From CBDEGK01 sp965237855 (GTDB taxonomy: Bacteria > Pseudomonadota > Gammaproteobacteria > Pseudomonadales > Halieaceae), in assembly GCA_965237855.1 (NCBI GenBank), contig CBDEGK010000005.1:1-64000 (forward strand): a stretch of DNA of 64,000 nucleotides, written 5' to 3'. Every line of letters starts with the position of its first letter. Position 1 is the stretch's first letter. Below, piece after piece: positions 34,300 to 46,771 of this stretch. The notes below the pieces were generated by a model. It was not told the DNA's origin, did not search any database, and worked only from the letters and a program-made list of their open reading frames with translations. A program made the translations under genes and the position numbers.

Positions 34300-36124
34300 A
34301 TGCTGAAACGTATTCTTGTTGTACTAATATTGTCAGGCTGCAGCGCGGACCCGGTTGATACTGAGTCGACCCCAAGCAGCTCATCAATACTGGATGATCA
34401 TGCCCGCCGCATAATGCAGTTGAGGCCAGTTCGGGCCTCTCGCCTGGGTCTGGAAGCGGAGTTCATGGGCGGCGCCTATACCCACAAAATTGGTGACTAT
34501 GGGCCTCAAGGCATGCAGCGCTGGCGCGACACCGTCAGTGAAATGCAGGTTGAGTTGATTGAGCTCGACGACCGTGACGACCGCGAGATGGATAAGCTGA
34601 CTCTGGATGTACTGGCAGATGCCTATGATCGCTTTGCCGGCGCCAACAACATTCCCTATGGTTATGTCACTTCTTCGGGCAGGCATCGTCCCTACATTAT
34701 CAACCAGATACGGCACCCGCTGCGCTGGGTAACGGATTCCCTGGTCGATTACGTGGCGATCGAGTCAGAAGCCGATGCCCGCGCCTACATCAGTCGACTG
34801 CATGGCCTCTCGGTGCTGTCAGACCAGGTGTTAGCCAAGTTCCAGCAAGACTTACAAGCGGGCTGGACTGCCCCAATCGTGCTGCGCGAGAAGGCAGAGG
34901 GTTGGCTACGGGGTTTTGTTGCACCGAGCCCGCCACGGCACCCCCCTGGTCTCCTCCTTTGCGACGAGATTGGACAAGCTTGAGTCTATCGGCGATGAGC
35001 AGCGCCAGCGGTTGATTGATGAGGCGTCGCTGGCGCTAACAGCAAGTGTCTATCCCGGCTTTGAACGGGTCATCGCCGGTGTGCAGGCGTCCTACAACAT
35101 TGATCCACCGGGTGATGGAGTCTGGGCATTGCCCATGGGTGAGGAATTTTACCGCCACGCGGTATTCCGGGAAGCCGCCTCAGACCTGCATCCCGAAATA
35201 ATTCACCAGACCGGCCTGCGCGAGGTTGAGCGCGTCCTGGCAGAGATGGATGCCCTACTGATATCAGTCGGCAGAGAGACAGGCAGTGTCGGCGATCGGC
35301 TCAATGCACTGGCGGCCTCGCCGGAGCAGCTGTACCAAGATTCCGCGCAGGGACGCGCTCTGTTATTGGCTGACTTGAACGATATGGTGGTTGAGATCAG
35401 CAGGCGCCTGCCAGACTACTTCACCGAACTGCCCACTCAATCGGTGCAAATTCGGGCGTTCCCCGAGTTGGTGCAAGACAGCTCGCCTGGAGGAACCTAT
35501 AACCGACCTTCGCTGGATGGCAGTCGCCCGGGTATCTATACCATTAACTTGCGCAGCATGCCGGAGCGGGCGCGATTCACCCTGAAAACCATTAGCTATC
35601 ACGAGGCCCTGCCGGGTCATCATCTGCAGATTGCAGTGGCCATGAACCAGGGCGACCAGCCGCTCTTGCAGCGGACGCAAAGTGTGTCTGCCTTCAGTGA
35701 GGGATGGGCTTTGTACTCAGAATTGCTGGCAGCGGAAATGGGCATGTATGACAACGATCCGCTGGGAGATCTTGGCCGCCTGCAGGCGGAGTTGTGGCGG
35801 GCGGCACGACTGGTGATGGACACTGGTTTGCACTTCAAGCAATGGAGCCGGGAGCGAACCATTGCGTATGGCATGCAGGTTATCGGTCGACCGGAGTTGA
35901 CGGTCACTGCAGAAGTAGAGCGATTCATGGCCTGGCCCGGCCAGGCGCTGTCTTACAAACTGGGCATGATGGCGATTTTGGAGATGCGCGAAGAAGCCCG
36001 CGCCCAGCTGGGTGAGGATTTTGATTTGCGGGCTTTTCATGACCTGTTGACCTCCGGTGGTGCCATGATACCGTCGCGTTTGCGCCAGCAAGTACAGCTG
36101 TGGACCGCCAACCAGAGAGATTGA
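34300..36124 (+). pseudogene. DUF885 peptidase-like lipoprotein, frameshifted at a C tract
   Basis: The first frame (34300-34983) has a lipoprotein signal (VVLILSGC) and DUF885 N-terminal sequence; the rest continues in the next frame to 36124 with the metal motif HEALPGHHLQ, FSEGWALYSE and WPGQALSYKLG. Deleting one base from the C6 run at about 34945 restores ...RHPLVSSFATRLDKL as a single frame of about 607 residues. DUF885 proteins are zinc-peptidase-like, and the restored protein would be periplasmic or lipid-anchored. Either a genuine frameshift or a sequencing error. A close relative lies at 37821-39554. Confidence 0.88.
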
Positions 36125-36132
36125 GCCTGCTT

Positions 36133-36843
36133 ATGATTAAAAAAGTATTACTGCTACTTGCCCTCACCATTGCTGGTCTTTGGGGGCTTGTTGCATGGTG
36201 TTACCAGGACGTTCATTTCAGCGTGGCGCTCAACGAAAAAGTGGTCGCGCTCACCTACGACGATGGCCCCAGTTCCCAGGACACGCTGGCGCTATTGGCA
36301 TTGCTAGCTGAGCAAGATGTGCGGGTTACCTTCTTTCTCAAGGGTATGAACGTTGAGGCGTTTCCCGAGCTGGTTCGTGCTCAGATCGAGGCTGGACATG
36401 AGATAGGTAATCACAGCTGGAGTCACCAGCGTATGTGGTCCTTTGACAAGGCCGCCATGCTGGAGGAGATTGATCGCACAACGGCCGCCATTGAGCGGAT
36501 CACCGGTTCGCCACCGAACTATTTTCGGCCCCCTCACTTTATATAGGGTGTGGGGCTGACCCGGGCAATACATGAGCGAGGCCTTACCTCCATTGCCGCT
36601 GGGTCAAGCGGCGCAGATTGGGAGGTCTTCGATCCGCAGCAGATTGCTGCATCTATATTGGCGCAGGTGGAGCCCGGCGGCATTGTATTGCTGCATGACG
36701 CTGATGGGCCGGAACCGGACCCAATGGGTCAGGCCAGCCGCGCTGGCACGGTAGCGGCCACGAAAATTATCGTTGATAGCTTACGGGAGCAGGGCTATCG
36801 ATTTGTCACGGTGAGCGAGATGCTGGCCCTGGCTGACGGCTAG
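36133..36843 (+). pseudogene. polysaccharide deacetylase with an in-frame amber stop
   Basis: NodB-type deacetylase: a membrane/signal helix (KVLLLLALTIAGLWGLVAW), motif 1 LTYDDGPS, motif 2 HEIGNHSWSH and motif 3 FRPPHF, immediately followed by TAG (36544-36546). The same frame continues as GVGLTRAIHERGL... to VLLHDADG and the stop at 36843, completing the fold. One base change would restore about 236 residues. Such enzymes remove N-acetyl groups from cell-wall or capsular glycans. ATG 36133 is nine bases after the DUF885 stop. Confidence 0.88.
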
Positions 36844-37808
36844 AAAACCGCCAGGGGATTCAGTGGCGAGCCGGTGCCGCCGGGAATTCGCAACGGTGCG
36901 GCCACGAACAAAAATTCCCACCGATTTTGGGCTTGTGCCTCTGCCGTCGCTGCGTCCAGATCCAGGTTGTCAAATATAGGCATACCCATGCCCGCCAATG
37001 CCAGTTCGTGCAGGGGAATGGCTCGGTCTGTCATGCCGGAGGGCATGACATCGGCAATAGCGTCACTGCCTATTGCCGCGACGTCGCGTTCGCGCAACCA
37101 GGTCGCGACTGAGGCATGGAAGCCGGTAGCTGCTGTGAGGTCGACGGTATTCTTTGATTGTCGAGCCGCTTCCCAACGCCCGGTTCTCAGCAACAGTACA
37201 TCACCTTTGTGAACGCGGATACCCGTGCGTTTTTCCCAGGCCTCCAGGTCCGCAACCGTTACTGCAGTACCGGCCTCCAGGTAGTCCACGCCCCTCAGCC
37301 AGGCCATGTCCACCAGCACGCCCCGGCTGAATACACCGGCGTGGGCATTGTGAATGCCCAGGTGCAAAGCACCCGTGGGTTGCAGGTCGGTGCTTGGGAA
37401 GCCGTTGTACATCTGCTCCTTGTAGAGGAGATGGGGCAGGCCATCCATATGAGTGTGGGAAGCGCCGTGGTAATCGATGGCGTAGTGGTCGCCGGCCACT
37501 TTCTGTCCACCAAACATCTCAACCCTGAGCTGGTGTTCAAAGGGGAGAGCATTCACCTCATCCTTGATCTTGTTCAACTCCAGCGACAGGGAGATACTCA
37601 CTCCTTTCTGCACCAATGCCGCCGCAGCCTTTTTCTCTGTCGGGCCAATCAGGTTGAGAGTGCCCAGCTCGTCGTCATCGCCCCAGCGTCCCCAGTTGGA
37701 AATTTGCTCCATCCAGGCGTCGAATTGAGCATGTGAAATTTCTTCTGCGGGCAATGCCGTGCTGGTTGCGAGGCTGAGCAATAATGCGGCTAGTATTTGT
37801 TTCGTCAT
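36840..37808 (-). CDS. cyclase-family (PF04199) hydrolase, exported
   Basis: 322 residues with a signal peptide (ILAALLLSLATSTALPAEE). The metal-binding motif HGASHTHMDGLPH corresponds to the HxTHxDxPxH of kynurenine formamidase-like cyclases, and a later ERDVAAIGSDAIADVMPSG segment is typical of the family. It would hydrolyse an amide or lactone in the periplasm; substrate unknown. The stop overlaps the deacetylase stop by four bases (convergent), and the DUF885 gene lies 12 bases upstream, probably in the same transcript. Confidence 0.85.
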   Translation of the reverse strand: MTKQILAALLLSLATSTALPAEEISHAQFDAWMEQISNWGRWGDDDELGTLNLIGPTEKKAAAALVQKGVSISLSLELNKIKDEVNALPFEHQLRVEMFGGQKVAGDHYAIDYHGASHTHMDGLPHLLYKEQMYNGFPSTDLQPTGALHLGIHNAHAGVFSRGVLVDMAWLRGVDYLEAGTAVTVADLEAWEKRTGIRVHKGDVLLLRTGRWEAARQSKNTVDLTAATGFHASVATWLRERDVAAIGSDAIADVMPSGMTDRAIPLHELALAGMGMPIFDNLDLDAATAEAQAQNRWEFLFVAAPLRIPGGTGSPLNPLAVF

Positions 37809-37820
37809 GTTATTCCTGTT

Positions 37821-39554
37821 TTATTGTGGTTGTGTGAGCCAGTGCTGCACTAGCTGTTCCAGTACGGCGATGGGCAGCGAGCCGTTTTCCAGAACCTTGT
37901 CGTGAAAGACGCGCAGGTCGAAATCTTCTCCCTGAATTTCACGAGCCTGCTCACGCAGCGCGCGAATACGCAGTTCACCGATCTTGTATGACAAAGCCTG
38001 GGCCGGCCAAGTGATATAGCGATCTATCTCTGCGGTCACCTCGTGAATGCTGAGCGCGGTGTGAGTAGCCATATAGTCGATGGCTTGCTGGCGCGACCAA
38101 CCAAAGGCATGCAACCCGGTGTCAACCACCAGCCTGCAGGCCCGCCACATCTCGTAGGTCAATCTGCCGAAATTACTGTAGGGATCGCGGTAAAATCCTG
38201 CCTCGAGTCCCAGGCTTTCAGCATAGAGGGCCCAGCCTTCACCAAAGGCTGAATAATACAGGTGGCGACGAAACTCAGGCATGTCATTTTCCAGGGCCAG
38301 GCTCATCTGCAAATGATGTCCGGGCACGGCTTCGTGGAAAGTCAGCGCCTCCATGGTGTATAGAGGTCTGCTGGGTAGCAGGGAGGTGTTAACGTAATAG
38401 CTGCCAGGTGTGCGACCATCGCCGGGAGCCGGTGCGTAGAAAGCGGCAGTGGTTTTCTCTGCGTTGCTGGCTGGTATTTCCTGTATGTCGTAGGGAAGGC
38501 GGGGTAATGTGGCGAACAGGCGCGGTAATTGGCCGTCCATGCGCTTGGCAATGCGCGAGGCTTTCTCCAGCAGGTCTTCGCCCTCGCTGACATAGAACTG
38601 CGGATCCTCCCGCAGGAACAGAAGAAATTCGGCGAAACTTCCCTCGAAGTCGGTCTCGGAAATGGCGCGATTCATTTCCTCCTGTATTCGCGCAACTTCG
38701 CGCTCTCCTAATTTGTGGATCTCCAGCGGGCTCATATCAGTCGTGGTGAAGTAGCGCACCAGGTATCTGTAGTACGCCTCTCCGCCGGGGCGACTCGATA
38801 TGCCTTCTCGCTGTCGGCACTGGGGTTGGTATACCCGCAGGTAAAAATCCAGTAGTTCGTGATAGGCGGGTACTACCTGCGTGGAGATCAGCTCGGCCGC
38901 TTGTGCCTGCAGGGACAGACGCGTAGCACGCGGTATCGATTGTGGCATATTGGTCAGTGGCCGAAAGAACGTGCTCTGATCCGCGCTCTCAACAATTTGC
39001 GCGGCGATGGAGTGCTCGAAGCCGGCCATCGACTCGCAGAATTGGGTGTGGCGGCTTGCCACGGCATTTTCTAGTAGCTCGATATGTTCGCGGTTGAAGC
39101 GCGGGAAATCCGCAAGGCTAACCAGGTAGGCCTGGTAATCGGCAACGGTCAGGAATGACATGTTTGCGGGTGCGTTGGCGAAGAAGCTGTGCCAGCCGCT
39201 GCGGTTGTCTATCTGGTAGTGAATTCCTGGCTGACGATAAGCCTCGCGCTCAGTCTCACGCTCATATTTGAAGACCTGGTAGGAAATCTGGTTATCGCGG
39301 CCCAACTCGCCGACGTCAATCTGTTGCAACCGGTTCAGAATATTGGCGTTGAAAGCTTGTCTGCGCTGTTCTCCGGCGGGCGTCATGTCCGCCAGTGGTC
39401 CGGAAAAACGCCAGGCGTCCATATCCATACGGAAGAATACCTTTTCCCGCATGACGTACTGCCAGTGTTGCTCCAGCAAGGTTTCGAATACCTGGTCATT
39501 GGCGACCCCCGGTGTGGCTAAAACGAGGCAAAACCAGAATAAGAAAATGCGCAT
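37821..39554 (-). CDS. DUF885 peptidase-like protein, intact
   Basis: 577 residues, signal peptide MRIFLFWFCLVLATPGVA, then the DUF885 fold with HEAVPGHHLQ (zinc-type HExxxGHH), FGEGWALYAESLG, and ITWPAQALSYKIGELRI. The complete version of the family member that is broken at 34300-36124. Probably a periplasmic metallopeptidase; substrate unknown. Precedes the PF04199 cyclase in the same direction. Confidence 0.9.
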   Translation of the reverse strand: MRIFLFWFCLVLATPGVANDQVFETLLEQHWQYVMREKVFFRMDMDAWRFSGPLADMTPAGEQRRQAFNANILNRLQQIDVGELGRDNQISYQVFKYERETEREAYRQPGIHYQIDNRSGWHSFFANAPANMSFLTVADYQAYLVSLADFPRFNREHIELLENAVASRHTQFCESMAGFEHSIAAQIVESADQSTFFRPLTNMPQSIPRATRLSLQAQAAELISTQVVPAYHELLDFYLRVYQPQCRQREGISSRPGGEAYYRYLVRYFTTTDMSPLEIHKLGEREVARIQEEMNRAISETDFEGSFAEFLLFLREDPQFYVSEGEDLLEKASRIAKRMDGQLPRLFATLPRLPYDIQEIPASNAEKTTAAFYAPAPGDGRTPGSYYVNTSLLPSRPLYTMEALTFHEAVPGHHLQMSLALENDMPEFRRHLYYSAFGEGWALYAESLGLEAGFYRDPYSNFGRLTYEMWRACRLVVDTGLHAFGWSRQQAIDYMATHTALSIHEVTAEIDRYITWPAQALSYKIGELRIRALREQAREIQGEDFDLRVFHDKVLENGSLPIAVLEQLVQHWLTQPQ

Positions 39555-39629
39555 GTATCTAGGCTAGCACATGTGACCGGATGGCTGTCTGGAGGTACAC
39601 TGGCCGCCTTCTTACCAGGGAGTGGGATC

Positions 39630-40544
39630 ATGGATAGTACTCACACATTTAGACAGGATGAGCGCAACGCCAGTATCCTGATCAATATCAACGGTGAAAT
39701 GTTCCCGCGTGAAAAAGCGGTGGTCTCGGTGTTCGATAGTGGATTCATTCTCGGTGATGGCATATGGGAAGGCTTGCGCCTGCACCATGGTGTCATCCCG
39801 TTCCTGGACCGCCATATGAAGCGGTTGTGGGAGGGCGCAGCGGCCCTCGACCTGGACATGGGTCTAAGCAAGGCTGACTTGAAACAGCGCTTGTACCAAA
39901 CCCTGCAGGCCAACGGCATGGAAGAGGATGTGCATATACGGCTAATGGTCACCCGCGGGGAGAAAGCCACACCCTACCAAGACCCGGCGGTGACAATTGG
40001 CGGTCCTACTATCGTCATTATCCCCGAGTACAAAATGCCGGACCCGACGCTGAACGATCGGGGTATCAGGCTCTACACGGTCTATGTTCGCCGGGGATAT
40101 GCAGATGTGCAGGATCCGCGCATCAATAGTCACTCCAAGCTCAACTGTATTTTCGGTTGTATCCAGGCCACCAAGGCTGGCTACGACGAAGCACTGATGC
40201 TGGACCCTCATGGCCACGTGGCAACCTGTAACTCCACCCATTTCTTCATTGTGCGTGAAGGCGAGGTGTGGACTTCCAGTGGTGACTACTGCCTGGATGG
40301 TATTACCCGTCGCAATATCATCAATCTCTGCAAGGAAAATGACATTCCGGTTTATGAAAAGAACTTTTCCCTGATGCAGGCTTACGGGGCCGAGGAGGCT
40401 TTTGTCACCGGCACCTTTGCCGGGCTTACACCCGTGGTGGAAATTGATGGGCGTCAAATCGGCGAGGGTGAACGTGGTCACATGATCGATCGGCTGCAAG
40501 CGCTGTACCTGGATATGATCGAGCGCAGCTGTATTGCAGCTTAG
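39630..40544 (+). CDS. class IV PLP aminotransferase (branched-chain/D-amino acid type)
   Basis: Fold-type IV transaminase. The start LININGEMFPREKAVVSVFDSGFILGDGIWEG is the family entry (given here in part as VFDSGFILGDGIWEG). The PLP lysine is K170 in SHSKLNC, with the Glu segment CLDGITRRN and phosphate-binding TGTFAGLTPV. ATG 39630 is chosen as the Met closest to the domain; GTG 39573 upstream is possible. 304 residues. Substrate among branched-chain or D-amino acids cannot be decided. A sulfotransferase-like gene follows by two bases. Confidence 0.88.
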   Translation: MDSTHTFRQDERNASILININGEMFPREKAVVSVFDSGFILGDGIWEGLRLHHGVIPFLDRHMKRLWEGAAALDLDMGLSKADLKQRLYQTLQANGMEEDVHIRLMVTRGEKATPYQDPAVTIGGPTIVIIPEYKMPDPTLNDRGIRLYTVYVRRGYADVQDPRINSHSKLNCIFGCIQATKAGYDEALMLDPHGHVATCNSTHFFIVREGEVWTSSGDYCLDGITRRNIINLCKENDIPVYEKNFSLMQAYGAEEAFVTGTFAGLTPVVEIDGRQIGEGERGHMIDRLQALYLDMIERSCIAA

Positions 40545-40546
40545 CC

Positions 40547-41275
40547 ATGACCCTACGCATCGCTATGTGGTCCGGGCCGAGAAATATTTCAACGGCCATG
40601 ATGCGCAGTTGGGAAAATCGCCCGGACAGTTGTGTGGTCGACGAACCTTTTTATGCCTGCTATCTGCAGGAAACAGGACTCGAACACCCGTGCCGGCAAG
40701 AGATACTCGCCAGCCAGAGTATCCAACGCGAGGAGGTTATTCGCGCGCTCTCGGAAGCTGCCAGGGAGCAGCCAGTTTTTTATCAAAAGCACATGACTCA
40801 CCACATGCCCACAGGTATGCCCATGTGGTGGTGCACGCAGCTGCGGCACTGTTTTTTGGTTCGCGATCCGGCTGAAGTCGTTGCCTCCTATCTGCAGAAA
40901 ATGCCTGCAGTTTCGGAGGATGCGATTGGTATCCTCAGGCAGTTACAGTTGTTTGAGGAGATCACTGAGATCACCGGCGAACGCCCACTGGTGATTGATT
41001 CCAACGATGTATTGAGGCAGCCAGGCGCCATACTGGCTGCGCTGTGCGATAACTGGCAGATTGAACGACATACGCAGGCCATGTTGAACTGGCCCCAGGG
41101 GCGGCGCGACAGTGATGGTGTTTGGGCCGGCCACTGGTACCAGTCTGTTGAAGCCTCCACCGGTTTTGCGCCCTACCAAAAGCGTGCACCCCGGTTATCC
41201 GGGGTGCACGCACAACTGGCTGAACGGATGGCCGAGCCCTATCAGGCGATGGCTTGCTACCGGGTTCAGGTCTAG
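40547..41275 (+). CDS. sulfotransferase-like protein
   Basis: 242 residues beginning RIAMWSGPRNISTAMMRSWE, the PAPS 5'-phosphosulfate loop pattern of sulfotransferase-like proteins, with a later LRHCFLVRDPAEVVASYLQ matching the 3'-phosphate-binding strand-helix. The ATG lies two bases after the aminotransferase stop, so the pair is co-translated. This pairing is seen in other Proteobacteria as I recall. Whether it transfers sulfate is unproven. Contains a strong hairpin at 41182-41211. Confidence 0.8.
   Translation: MTLRIAMWSGPRNISTAMMRSWENRPDSCVVDEPFYACYLQETGLEHPCRQEILASQSIQREEVIRALSEAAREQPVFYQKHMTHHMPTGMPMWWCTQLRHCFLVRDPAEVVASYLQKMPAVSEDAIGILRQLQLFEEITEITGERPLVIDSNDVLRQPGAILAALCDNWQIERHTQAMLNWPQGRRDSDGVWAGHWYQSVEASTGFAPYQKRAPRLSGVHAQLAERMAEPYQAMACYRVQV
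41182..41211. repeat. perfect 13-bp inverted repeat inside the sulfotransferase gene
   Basis: GCGTGCACCCCGG and its exact complement CCGGGGTGCACGC are separated by TTAT. It lies in the last 100 bases of the coding region; no T-run follows. Very stable as a hairpin in mRNA; could help end transcription between the converging genes or be a small repeat element. Confidence 0.8.
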
Positions 41276-41865
41276 GCCGCCTGCAGGGCCTCCTCAATAA
41301 AATCCAAACGGTCCTGGCCGAAATACATCTGGCCGTCCATGAACAAGGTGGAGGCGCCAAAGGTACCGCGTTCTACCGCCTCTTCGGTGGCACTGATCAA
41401 GGCCGCCTTGATGTCCGGATGCTGGCTGAGTTCGAGTATGGCAGTGGTATCCAATCCGTCCGCGCTCAGGGTCTCGGCCACGATTTCCAGATCGCCCATG
41501 TTCTTGCCATTTTCCCACATCGCCTGATAAACCGTATTCAGGTAAGCGTCGAAACAGTCCAGCTGCTGGCAGGCGATGGCGCCGCGCATCAAGTTCAGAG
41601 AGTTGATGGGAAAGTGGGGGTTGAACTCCAGTGGCGCACCGTAGCGCTTGGCAAATCGCGGTAAGTCGTATTGGTTCATATAGGCGCCTTTGGCAGGGAT
41701 AGTAATCGGTGAGGCGTTGCCCGTGGCTTTGAATATGCCGCCCAGCAGCATGGGTTTGTAGATGATTTCAAGCCCATACTGTGCCCTTAACTGCTGCAGG
41801 CGTACGTGCGCCAGGTAGGCAGTGGGGCTGGCGAAATCGAAGTAAAATTCGAGGGTTTTGCTCAT
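41272..41865 (-). CDS. DsbA-fold 2-hydroxychromene-2-carboxylate isomerase
   Basis: 197 residues of the HCCA isomerase/kappa-GST-like group: FYFDFASPTAYLAH at the start with the conserved Ser-Pro, ending VERGTFGASTLFMDGQMYFGQDRLDFIEEAL. Glutathione-dependent isomerase in naphthalene-type ring degradation, but the family has wider roles. No aromatic-degradation genes are near. The stop overlaps the sulfotransferase stop by four bases. Confidence 0.9.
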   Translation of the reverse strand: MSKTLEFYFDFASPTAYLAHVRLQQLRAQYGLEIIYKPMLLGGIFKATGNASPITIPAKGAYMNQYDLPRFAKRYGAPLEFNPHFPINSLNLMRGAIACQQLDCFDAYLNTVYQAMWENGKNMGDLEIVAETLSADGLDTTAILELSQHPDIKAALISATEEAVERGTFGASTLFMDGQMYFGQDRLDFIEEALQAA

Positions 41866-41962
41866 CCTGTTTTCTCCTTGCTAATTTTCTTGTCAAAAGT
41901 GGGCCAATCCCCCGCGCTGATTGCTATGATGCGGTGGACTCTTACGCTGTCTGGGATCTTCC

Positions 41963-43777
41963 ATGAAATCACTGTTTGAAAAGATCGGCAACTTTCTCAC
42001 CTCACTCAGAATCTGGACCATCAATCTGCTCACGCTGGGCTTTCTCATCTACCTGGTGGTGATAGTGGTGGCTGTGGTCAGGCAGATGCCGGATCCGGTG
42101 GACCCCGAGGGGAAGGTGCTGATTCTGGCGCCGGAGGGCCTGGTGTTGGACCAGGAGGTTTTTCCTTCCGACCTGAACTTTCCTTTTAGCCTGCCCGATA
42201 CCGACCAAATCCAGTCTCGTGACCTGACCAGAATTATTCGAGCCGCTGCCGCAGATGAAGGACTGGCCGGCGTGCTACTCGATTTCAGTAACACGGCCTT
42301 CGCCGGTCCCAGTACGGCATTGGCAATCGCCGGAGAGCTGGCGAAGTTACGAGAGTCAGGCAAGCCGGTGATTGCCTTCAGCGATGCCCTGACCACGGCT
42401 TCATACCTGATGGCGGCACAGGCCAACGAGGTCTATGTGCACCAGTCGGGAGCCGTTGGTATTTCCGGCCTGGGTGGCTACCGGGACTACATGCGTGAGC
42501 TCGCCGAGAATCTGAAGCTCACGATTCACAACTACTCCCAGGGCGATTACAAGTCTGCGGTAGAGGGCTTCACGCGCGATGATATGTCGGAGCCTGACCG
42601 GCGCCAGCGTGAAGAATTTTACGGGCCCATCTGGGCTGGTTTCAAGCAAGCCATGGCCGACGGGCGTGGCCTAGAGGCGGAAGTGTTCCAGGCGATGGCC
42701 GACGTCCATCCGGTCGTGTTGATTGCCGAAGGTGGTTACGACAACCTGGCCTACGCCGAGCAGCAGGGGGTGATCGATGGCACCAAGAGTTTCCCGGAGT
42801 TTCGCGCTTATATGATTGAAAAATTCGGTCGTGCAGAGGATGAAGAGCGGGAGACTTATCCCCACATTGGCCATCATGCCTATTTCGCGCAACTCGATGA
42901 AGAGGAATCCGAGTCGGAAGATGCTGTTGCGGTGGTTTTCGTACAGGGGGCGCTGCAGACGGGGGCACAGGGACCGGGGGTTGCTGGCTCCGATGATATC
43001 GCTCGCCTGATCCGTCAGGCCTATGAGGAAGAAGATACCCGGGCGCTGGTTTTAAGAGTGAATAGCCCAGGGGGATCCATCATTGCCAGCGATCTTATTC
43101 GCGATGAATTGATAGCCGCCCAGGGCAGGGATTTGCCAGTGTATGTTTCCATGGGCGACGTGGCCGCATCTGGCGGCGTTTGGGTGAGTACGCCGGCCAA
43201 CCGAATTTATGCCGAACCCTCGACATTGACCGGATCCATTGGCGTCGCCGTCGCCTTTCCCACATTGGAAAATGTCTATGATTACATCGGCGTCCATTTT
43301 GATGGTGTCACTACATCAGAGTACGCTGGCTGGGGACCAGCCATGGCTGTCAATGAAAAGCTCGACGCCATCTTTGCGCGCTGGGCGGGCGGTGCCTATG
43401 ATCATTTCGTGAACAGTGTGGCGGCAGATCGAGAGCGGGACAGGGATTATATTCGCTCCATCGCCGGCGGCCGTGTCTGGCTGGCGCCAAAAGCCCTGGA
43501 GCTGGGGCTGATCGATGAACTGGGTGATCTGGAAGCTACGGTTAGTGCGGTGGCGATGGAGGCAGGGCTGGAGGATTACCGGGTCAACTACGTCGTGCAG
43601 GAGCCGTCACCGCTATACCTTATATTGAGGCAGTTCTCTGGGCAGTTGGGAATCACGCTCAGCCCACGGTATCTGCACTTCAATGAGACCCTGGCCAGCT
43701 TATCCAGCGTGTTCAACGATCTTACCGAACCCAGAGCCACCGTGCTGTGTACCAGTTGTGAGGTTCTAATCCGTTGA
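41963..43777 (+). CDS. sppA: signal peptide peptidase SppA, long (67K) form
   Basis: Inner-membrane serine protease that cleaves leftover signal peptides. One N-terminal helix (INLLTLGFLIYLVVIVVAVV), then two tandem peptidase S49 domains. Catalytic Lys197 lies in the N-terminal domain (GDYKSAVEGF) and the nucleophile Ser403 in the C-terminal domain (MGDVAASGGVW), the dyad of the E. coli enzyme. 604 residues is right for this form. ATG 41963 has a normal context, divergent from the isomerase. Confidence 0.94.
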   Translation: MKSLFEKIGNFLTSLRIWTINLLTLGFLIYLVVIVVAVVRQMPDPVDPEGKVLILAPEGLVLDQEVFPSDLNFPFSLPDTDQIQSRDLTRIIRAAAADEGLAGVLLDFSNTAFAGPSTALAIAGELAKLRESGKPVIAFSDALTTASYLMAAQANEVYVHQSGAVGISGLGGYRDYMRELAENLKLTIHNYSQGDYKSAVEGFTRDDMSEPDRRQREEFYGPIWAGFKQAMADGRGLEAEVFQAMADVHPVVLIAEGGYDNLAYAEQQGVIDGTKSFPEFRAYMIEKFGRAEDEERETYPHIGHHAYFAQLDEEESESEDAVAVVFVQGALQTGAQGPGVAGSDDIARLIRQAYEEEDTRALVLRVNSPGGSIIASDLIRDELIAAQGRDLPVYVSMGDVAASGGVWVSTPANRIYAEPSTLTGSIGVAVAFPTLENVYDYIGVHFDGVTTSEYAGWGPAMAVNEKLDAIFARWAGGAYDHFVNSVAADRERDRDYIRSIAGGRVWLAPKALELGLIDELGDLEATVSAVAMEAGLEDYRVNYVVQEPSPLYLILRQFSGQLGITLSPRYLHFNETLASLSSVFNDLTEPRATVLCTSCEVLIR

Positions 43778-43850
43778 GTAAGTCGGTTTCGGCGGGTGGA
43801 GACGTCTTAAGCTATAGTTAATTCACCACCACCAGCTGTTGGTATCAACT

Positions 43851-46762
<2,912 letters not shown>

Positions 46763-46771
46763 CAAACACTT

